A stretch of 64,000 nucleotides of DNA, taken from positions 1,178,001 to 1,242,000 of the forward strand of contig NADL03000620.1 of NCBI GenBank assembly GCA_002205965.3, in the 5' to 3' direction. Positions 56,801 through 64,000 of the stretch are shown piece by piece; position 1 is the first letter of the stretch, and each line of letters opens with the position of its first letter. Under the pieces are notes generated by a model. That model was not told the DNA's origin. It saw only the letters and a program-made list of their open reading frames with translations, and did not search any database. Made by a program: the position numbers and the translations under genes. Source of the DNA: Kappaphycus alvarezii (lineage: Eukaryota; Rhodophyta; Florideophyceae; Gigartinales; Solieriaceae).

Positions 56801-59800
56801 CCATAGCTGTCGCTGTCGCGGCCAGTAAAGCAGTTCTTGAAGCGCGACTGCTACCAGCAGTGAGAGAACTTTCCGTGCTTCTCCTACTTCCTCTACTGGC
56901 ATTTTCGGGCGTTGAGCGCAATACTAGTTCTTTGTGACCATGCCAAATACTCCAACAAGAGAACCTTAGACCTGCATGAACCCTAATACATAAGTTCGTA
57001 GCAAAAAAGGAGCAGTGGTACGAATAGCGATGCCCTCGATTTGGAGGAGGGTGCTGACCCCGCAAAGCACAATAAAGAGACTTGCCTTGTCTAGGCTCAT
57101 GACCTTGAACAACAGTTCTTAGCATGAACCCATCTGCGCTGTTAAAGAAAACGACGCGCTTGTTCTTCCGATCATGGGCAAGTCTTACAAGCCTCTTAAA
57201 TTCCTCCTTCGAAAAGCTACAGGATTGAGCGTTAGTACAGTCCTCCTCCACTGGACAAACTGATTCACCTCCAACAAGTAGTGTTGATGCATAACCAAGC
57301 AGCTCTTGTGACACATCCAACATAAAATTGTTAGTCGCTTGCACTTTGTTGAGCAAGTTGCGATAACCATCTAAAGACCGAAAAGTGTCTGCAGATTCCA
57401 ATCAGTCACGCCTCTCAAACATGTGCCATCCTATAAAGGCATTAATTGCCAAAGTCTTTATAGTTTGCGAGACAATCTTCTACTCCAATGAAAATGCGAC
57501 GACTGTTACCTTAGGTTGGCTCGCATTTGACTAGCTCCATCGACGCCTCCCTTCGTCTTTGAGTAAAAGCTCTGCGATGCATGCTTAAATAGTTTTAGCG
57601 GAACGAAGGGCCCTTTTTCCCTTACATGCTGATCAACATTACACCAAAAAGGAAGCCTCGTCTTAACCGTTTCAGCTTGTTCTGGCGTGAGGTAGGCTGG
57701 GGCTGAAGGATCAGCCAAGTGAGCCCATTTGACTATACCGCCTATAGTTGTAACCAAGGCGTGATGTGAGGCCTGCAATACAGACATGTGGCACCGAAAC
57801 AAAACAATGTAAAGTATTCCGGTCTCCGCTGCACAAACATAAAGTCCTAAAACAATTCCGAGAATGAGCAATTGATGCAGTACTTGACCCAAGTGTTCCC
57901 TTGGGATGTACTTACGAAAATCCGCATCCCCAACATCGCAACAAATGGGATCAGTGGTCGATAGAGTGGTAGAAGTCCCAAGTCTTGACGCAGCTACCCG
58001 TGTCTTAATTTCTACAGAGGCAAGGACATAGTTCTACTCCCCTGTTTCAAGCTTCCCTTCCAATACTACATCCCAATTGGGAAACTCGCTCTTCTCCAAA
58101 AGTGCTATACCGTCCGGAGAGCAAGCAAGAAAATGGTCATCCTTTTTCGCAACCATTCCAACGTCAAAAACCTCCTTCACAAACTGCTTCGATCGCGATG
58201 CACATAAAACTGGTTCCTCATTGATACTGCCTCGCATCATTGCTTCAGAAGAGACTTTCCAGCTAAACCAACCATTATAAAACAAACAAAACCACTGTTG
58301 ACAGTCACGATCTGCAACATTAACTGCTCCACCCAAACCCAGCTTCGTCCTTACCTCACCATTTCCCAATAGAACAGTACCAGCATTTGTTACAGTTATT
58401 CTAAATTGTCGCAAGACGAACCAGTCAGCGCAGCGTTGCCCAATTGTTATTGCATCAAAAAAGTCAGTACGGCCTCTCAACAACCTTCTTCAGAGTCTGA
58501 TAAGCTTCGCTGACGTTCCTTGAGCGGTAGAAGAGCGAACTGTTCAAGTCGACACCAGTCTTAGCAACTGAAATCCAAGTGTTGAGTGAATTTTGCACAG
58601 TGGGTGGAACTGTGTACATAAACCTTAATACCTTTGCAAACTTGTTGGTACCCCTTTCTCTCAAAGCGACAGCTGCCATTTTGTTTTGCCCAACCCGACG
58701 CCCATTAGCTCCAGCAAACTTTATAGCAAAGAATGAAGCTGGCCCCAGCGAAAACTTGTCATTAATGACAGAACTCCTTTCTCCTGCCAAAATCAAATTC
58801 TTGTTCCGTCCTACTGGATGAAGAAGCCAGCCCCTTTTCGGGGTTAATTGCAGCTTGATCACTACTACCTGGTTCAGTCGTCACTTGATCCCGCGCAACC
58901 TCAATACCAGTAACCAACTCTTTTCATCCCCCACATCTTCATTGTCATCCAAATCTCCCCTCGAAGGATAAAGGAAGAAGCCGCAACAAATGGATGTGCT
59001 CGCAAGAATTGGTCGGACATTACAAAGGCGGATGCAACTCCAAACTCTGACAAGAGCTGCATAAAAGACTCCTTCCCATAACCACGATCTGCGGTGACAA
59101 TACAACTGCTCAAGGACTCCTCCCCTCGCCCATCAAACACCTGTGAGAAGAGCTTTCTAACAGAATCAACTTGAACCTCACCACGCCGCCTGTATCGCAT
59201 AGCAAAAACTATCCTGAACAATGAGTCAGCCAGAAAATCGGCTGAATGTCCCTCCCTGTCGGCCTTTCTATTGCGGAGTGTCTTAACCTGATTATCAGAT
59301 GCTCTCGTTTCAAATATCTCATCATCAAGTGTCATCAGAAGCTGAAGCGGGGAGAAAAAAGCCTCCCTTGTTTCTCGGAAAGCCAAGTTCTCAAACTCAG
59401 AAAATTGACGTTTTTCATCCCTTTGCGACATCCATCTTACCGCTCCATCGTCTCCCCTTCCTGTTGGCGAATAAGCCTTCACACTCTCTGAAATGAAGCA
59501 CACCCTTTCCAATGAGGGTGTTACGTTTCCAAGACGCGCAGGCAAATTAATAGTGCTTTCAAATCCCAAATTGAAGGCCTTGGAAAACAACAGGACGGTA
59601 ACGTAGCTGTACATGTCCGACATAGTAATTTTCTGTCGCACAAGATCCTTGTGCCTGATAAACTCATTCAACCATTGCATCAGCTGCATAAGAAGACCAT
59701 CTACCGGCAAAACAATTACTCCAGCTCTTGTTGTTGAGATCCCACGAACACGGCTCTCTACTTCCAAGTTCCTAACTGCGTTTGTACAATACTTCCTAGC

Positions 59801-62800
59801 TCTGTATAAAATGAATATTCCCGTAAGGTCCGTCTCCATTTGAAATCTTTTACAAGCATCGGAGCTCAACGTCCATCCTTTGCTAGGATCTTCATATCTT
59901 CTACCCCCCCGACTGACATTATACCGTCCCCTCCATCTTCTTCTTCCTGCATTGCTGCCCCCTGATGCAGCTGATGCAGCTGATCCCCTTCCACCTCTTC
60001 CCCTTGATCCGCTTGCTGAAGTGGCTCTTCCCCTGCTTGCCGCTGCACCACCTCGCCCTCTACCCCTACCACCAAGCCCACGTCTTGTCAAAACACAACC
60101 ACGACCACGACCTTTCGATCCAGCGATACTTCCAAGGCCACCACCTTCCAATCCATCTTGCTCAGCATTTGCAGATGCCGATCCCCTCCCTCTACTGCCA
60201 GTTACGTTCCTCTCACCTCTCCTTGGTACAGGTGGGTAGCCTTTCAGAGTCTGTAACACGAGCCCCTGAGGGGTCCTGACGACTTGAAGGCTGATTTATT
60301 TGCTGCGAGTGTGCAGCGGATGCGCTTTGATTTATTCCCCCTTCCTGGTGTTGTTGGTTTTGTAGCTGCCGGTTGGGTTGTCGCGGGTTGTTGGGAGGAG
60401 TTTGGGGAGAAGTGGGGTTCTCAAATTAATCGATTGGAGGGACGTTAGTGGCCATAACAGGAAGAGCGACCATGCAAAAGTGGACGGCATGGTGCGAAGC
60501 ACATCTTCCGAACCGCTCATCGGATTTTGTTGATTAAAGATCCGTTATGATTGGAGGGAGCTCCGCATTACAGCGGAAGAAAAATATCCTAGATCTAATC
60601 CATTCTGGAGGATGCAGAGCCACTCATAAATGGCTTACTTTACATGCCTAGTGATCGAAATATAGATCAAAACGGCTTGAAGCGTCAAAAGCCCAAAAAT
60701 TGGTTCTGATCTAAATATCGAACAATGGAGGCATTAGGGATATCATTTTTGATTCATAGCGTATCTTGAGCGCATCGACTAGGCTACTAGAGAATTGTTT
60801 CCAACTAGCCCCTTGCTCGAGGCAAAAGCTGTGCAAGCTATATTGCACTGTCCAGCCTGAGACGATCTGACGCTGCACGTGGCCGACGTGGACCACCCGG
60901 TTAGCACTTAGCTAGCAGTATAGTCGGATCCTGCAGCGGACACCCGTTCTACTGATGCCATAAAGTTATCACACGCGACATAACTTTTCGGCTCTCGGAT
61001 CTCATTCAATTTGCTCACGGTAAATATGCTTAAATTTTACAAATAATATTAAAAGTATTTCACTTGAAATATATTTGCACATATTTCAGTGTCTAGCTAT
61101 TTACGAGAAATAGAGACCTTTAATTTGATTTTTAGTGGGCCTGCTAAATAGATTCAACCCAGCACCGACTAAACCGATGCCCACGCCAAGAAAAGGGAAG
61201 GAAGAAAATTTAACCATCAACACACCTGCGGACCAAGGCGTTGGTAGCTTGAAAAACTCCCTGTGTAAGCGCGATGCTTACAGAGAGCGGCGACGACGTC
61301 AACATGTGTTTATTTACGTGTGCACTGTCTGGATTTTTGCTCAAAAAATTTTAGTAATTATAATTTAATTATGTGCACCAAATAATTTTTTGACAAGCAT
61401 TTATCACTGGCGTACAGTCCAAATGTGCAACTTTGCAACGTACTTAAAACTAGAGAGATTACGCCTAGAAAATTCTGCAATTTTTCTGAAACACTTCCCT
61501 ATCGCGGCAGCGACACGTGGCCAAGTTGCAGAATTTCCCTTCCAGCCATGGGCAACAATACAGAAATACGACATTTTAGTGAAGTAGCTTCAGCAATTAT
61601 AAGCATGGACAAAGAACCAGTACTTCCCTCCAAAAGCTACGTCCGCCCCCTCCACCTGACCACTGCGACCGAACATCACCATCCCTCTCTATGTCGTCCT
61701 CTCTTCAAAACCGGCGCCGGAGACAGATCCCCTTCTCAATGAGACCGCGACACGCGTACCATCCTCGACTCACTCCGAGTCCCCGTCCCCCAGCTACTCG
61801 CGTAAACCCAAACACCCACGCCAGATTCATCCCATCCACCGCGCATCGGCCGAATCTCGAAATTCAGTCCAGCTGATGACATATTCATCTTGCGTGAGGT
61901 CCAAGCCTCCAAGGCCCATGCAGCTCCGCAAGGGGAAACGCACGAGCGCTTCGAGATAGCGGCCTCGAGGGTCAATGCGACGAAAACCGTGGCGTGCGCA
62001 GTGACCTGGAAGACAATCCAGGACCGTTACAAGCGCCTTCAGGTGCGTTTCGACGAGCGCAAAACCGTTGAGAGCTCCATGAACGGCATTGGGGCGAAGT
62101 AGGGGAGGCGAAAGAGTTGCTCAGCGAGATGTACCAGGCGCGAAAGGACATGGCGGAGCGAAAGAAGGAAAATTAGGACGCGACCGAAAAGCGCGAGCAA
62201 TAAAATGAGCGCATGTGTGCGCTGTTACGTCATCAAGCATATAAAAGCAAGCGCGGTGCGGCGGACCGCGACAGCCAGAAAAGCGGGACGACTGTAGTAA
62301 GCAAGCTCTGCTGAAGAAGCGCGTGATAGTCGATCCGATGAGCGACTTCGATGATCAGATGGCTGATTTCTGTGCCATGCTGCGCCACGCTGAGGAGTCT
62401 CGTGCGCAACTGGAGAAGGAGAAACTGGAGTTCGCGCGCGTGTAGTTCGAAGAGGAAAGGCTTCGCCGCGCGTAAGACCGAGAAGGACGTCGTCTGGAAC
62501 GCGAAGCGGCGCGCAAGATGGAACTCGAGCGTCTGAGCGCTTTACTAGGTGCTATTAAGGGAAACCACAGTGGCTAGTAGAGTAGCTGCGTAGGCTTTCA
62601 ACTAGTAAAAGAAGTTAAAAGAAGTACTCCGAGAATCTAGAACCGACTTTTGTACTACTAGCATAGCGTTGTGTACCCGGGGTGTGGAGGCACCCCCGGC
62701 CCACCTCCCTCCCCCCTTGAGGGCTTCGCTCACAAATCCCCATCAGCGGCGCCTGCACACCTGTACCCTCCTCCCTTATTCCGCGGTCGCAAGGTACGTA

Positions 62801-64000
62801 TCCAATGTGGGCGGCACGCAGCGGAAGAACTCTGATATCTGGTTGGGGTGCAGTCAGTTTCTCATGTTAGTAAGTAGCATTGCAGATAAATATAACGCAC
62901 CGACCGGGCCCTCTTTGATACGTAGCTTCCTTTTTAAAGTCAATACTCGTCCAGTACAGTTTCATCTCCTTAAACATCCACTCAACCGTCACGCGGCTCG
63001 GCGACATAGCTGCATTGAATGAAGACTCGTACGCATTCAGCGAAAAGCCTTGAAACGGTATCTCCAGAAAGCTTCTTCAATTGTAACCGCTATCTCCGTA
63101 GATGCAGTACTGATTTCTATTATGTTTCAAGGCATTCACCAGCATCTCATCTAGATTGGACCTCACGTAAAGTATCCAGTCATGCCTCTTTCTTTCCACA
63201 GTACCGTAGCAATGTAGAAACATACCGTCCGGTGTGGATACTACTTGAAACTTGATTGCATGCTTCCTTTTATGTCCGTTACATACATTCTTCTGTACTA
63301 CTGCTCCTCCTGGACGCGCATCTCCAATGTCAGTACCATCTATGAAACCAACACAGTTCTCGAGAGCGTGCGCTTTTTCGTTAACTGCAGCGACATACGT
63401 TGCCATCCTCGGTAGTAGTAGACCAGTGTTGTGTTCTTCGCAAATAAGGTTGCACTGCATGTCTAGGAATCCTTCCACCGTTTCCCAAAATATCTTCGAC
63501 AGCTGAGATGCGTGTTTACCGAATACGAGCTCTAAGTCCTTCCAACCGGAAGGCGTAGCCATGAGTTGTAGAAAGATACAGGTACGCAACAACGGTGGCG
63601 CTCGGTAACGGTTAAGAGAGGTATGTGGAGTACTGACATCACACTCTGTCGCTTTCATCATACTTATGGCATGTTTCTTCTCAAACCGAAACAATAGCAA
63701 GCACTGCGGTTCAGAGAAGGCGTTGAAGTTAAACGTAGTAAACTCTGTATTGTCTATACGCTTAGCGCGCATATGCTCATTGCGGTAGTCGGATACAGCA
63801 TCCCTGTGGTTACGCATTGCGTTGACAAAAATTGTAGTGTTAGTCATGCCAGCAATGTGCGATTGCAGAAGCACCGTAACAACGCGTTGCCATGTCTTGG
63901 CCTTTTTGAAGGCTTTCGTCTTAGTTAAGGCACGAAGTCGACTTCCCATGATACCGTCGTAGAGGAGGAGGGGTGGGGCTCGGAACATTAGTACTCCTAT

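Overview
This is nuclear DNA from a eukaryote. The host genes have short GT-AG introns (122-206 nt), and there is no operon structure. A small set of host genes sits in a very dense field of transposable elements. The best guess for the organism is a multicellular red alga (Florideophyceae, Chondrus-like). The reasons are compact intron-poor genes, a nuclear peptide-chain release factor 3 of cyanobacterial/plastid type, and the mix of copia, gypsy, piggyBac-like, Harbinger and endonuclease-bearing non-LTR elements. This is inference; no species marker is present.

Host genes and relics. Two decayed copies lie at the left edge: a PfkB-family sugar kinase (870-1943, +) and eIF2-gamma (about 2141-3215, -). 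Next is a B-box zinc-finger gene with one intron (3639-4423, -). Further right are a Bet1-like Golgi SNARE with one intron (22999-23519, -), a large intronless ADA2-type SAGA coactivator (29870-33418, +), and COQ9 of ubiquinone synthesis with one intron (33525-34429, -), convergent with ADA2. A plastid-type RF3 gene lies at 50731-52507 (-). The Bet1 and RF3 genes carry single-base frame breaks, which could be real lesions or base-call errors.

Transposon landscape, left to right. A copia element (5897-11610) and a gypsy element (11909-17826, reversed) each have LTRs and a 5-bp target duplication. Both are inserted in one array of about 280-bp repeats. At least four related non-LTR retrotransposon families or copies (18.4-22.8, 23.8-25.5, 25.5-29.2, 45.4-50.2 and 52.8-55.0 kb) carry a reverse transcriptase, a CCHC knuckle and a restriction-like endonuclease. 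Several of them share a conserved 3' tail, which also occurs alone as short inserts of about 100 bp. A 6.2-kb palindrome (34971-41132) holds two inverted piggyBac-like copies, and one arm is further interrupted by a solo LTR and by a tail insert. Two PIF/Harbinger-type units (41.6-43.4 and 61.9-64.0 kb) each have a transposase converging on a Myb/NAM-associated accessory ORF. A pogo-like element with near-perfect TIRs and a TA duplication lies at 55351-56520. Beside it is an unusual unit (56.8-60.3 kb, -) with a DDE-like transposase followed by a YqaJ/lambda-exonuclease-like nuclease.

Most mobile coding regions are broken by frameshifts and stops. The longest intact pieces are the gypsy pol fragment (583 codons), the 530-codon reverse transcriptase at 20458-22050 and the 301-codon copia RT/RNase H piece. 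The most interesting items are the DDE-nuclease unit, the inverted piggyBac palindrome, the shared LINE tail with its mini-inserts, and the double LTR insertion into one repeat array.
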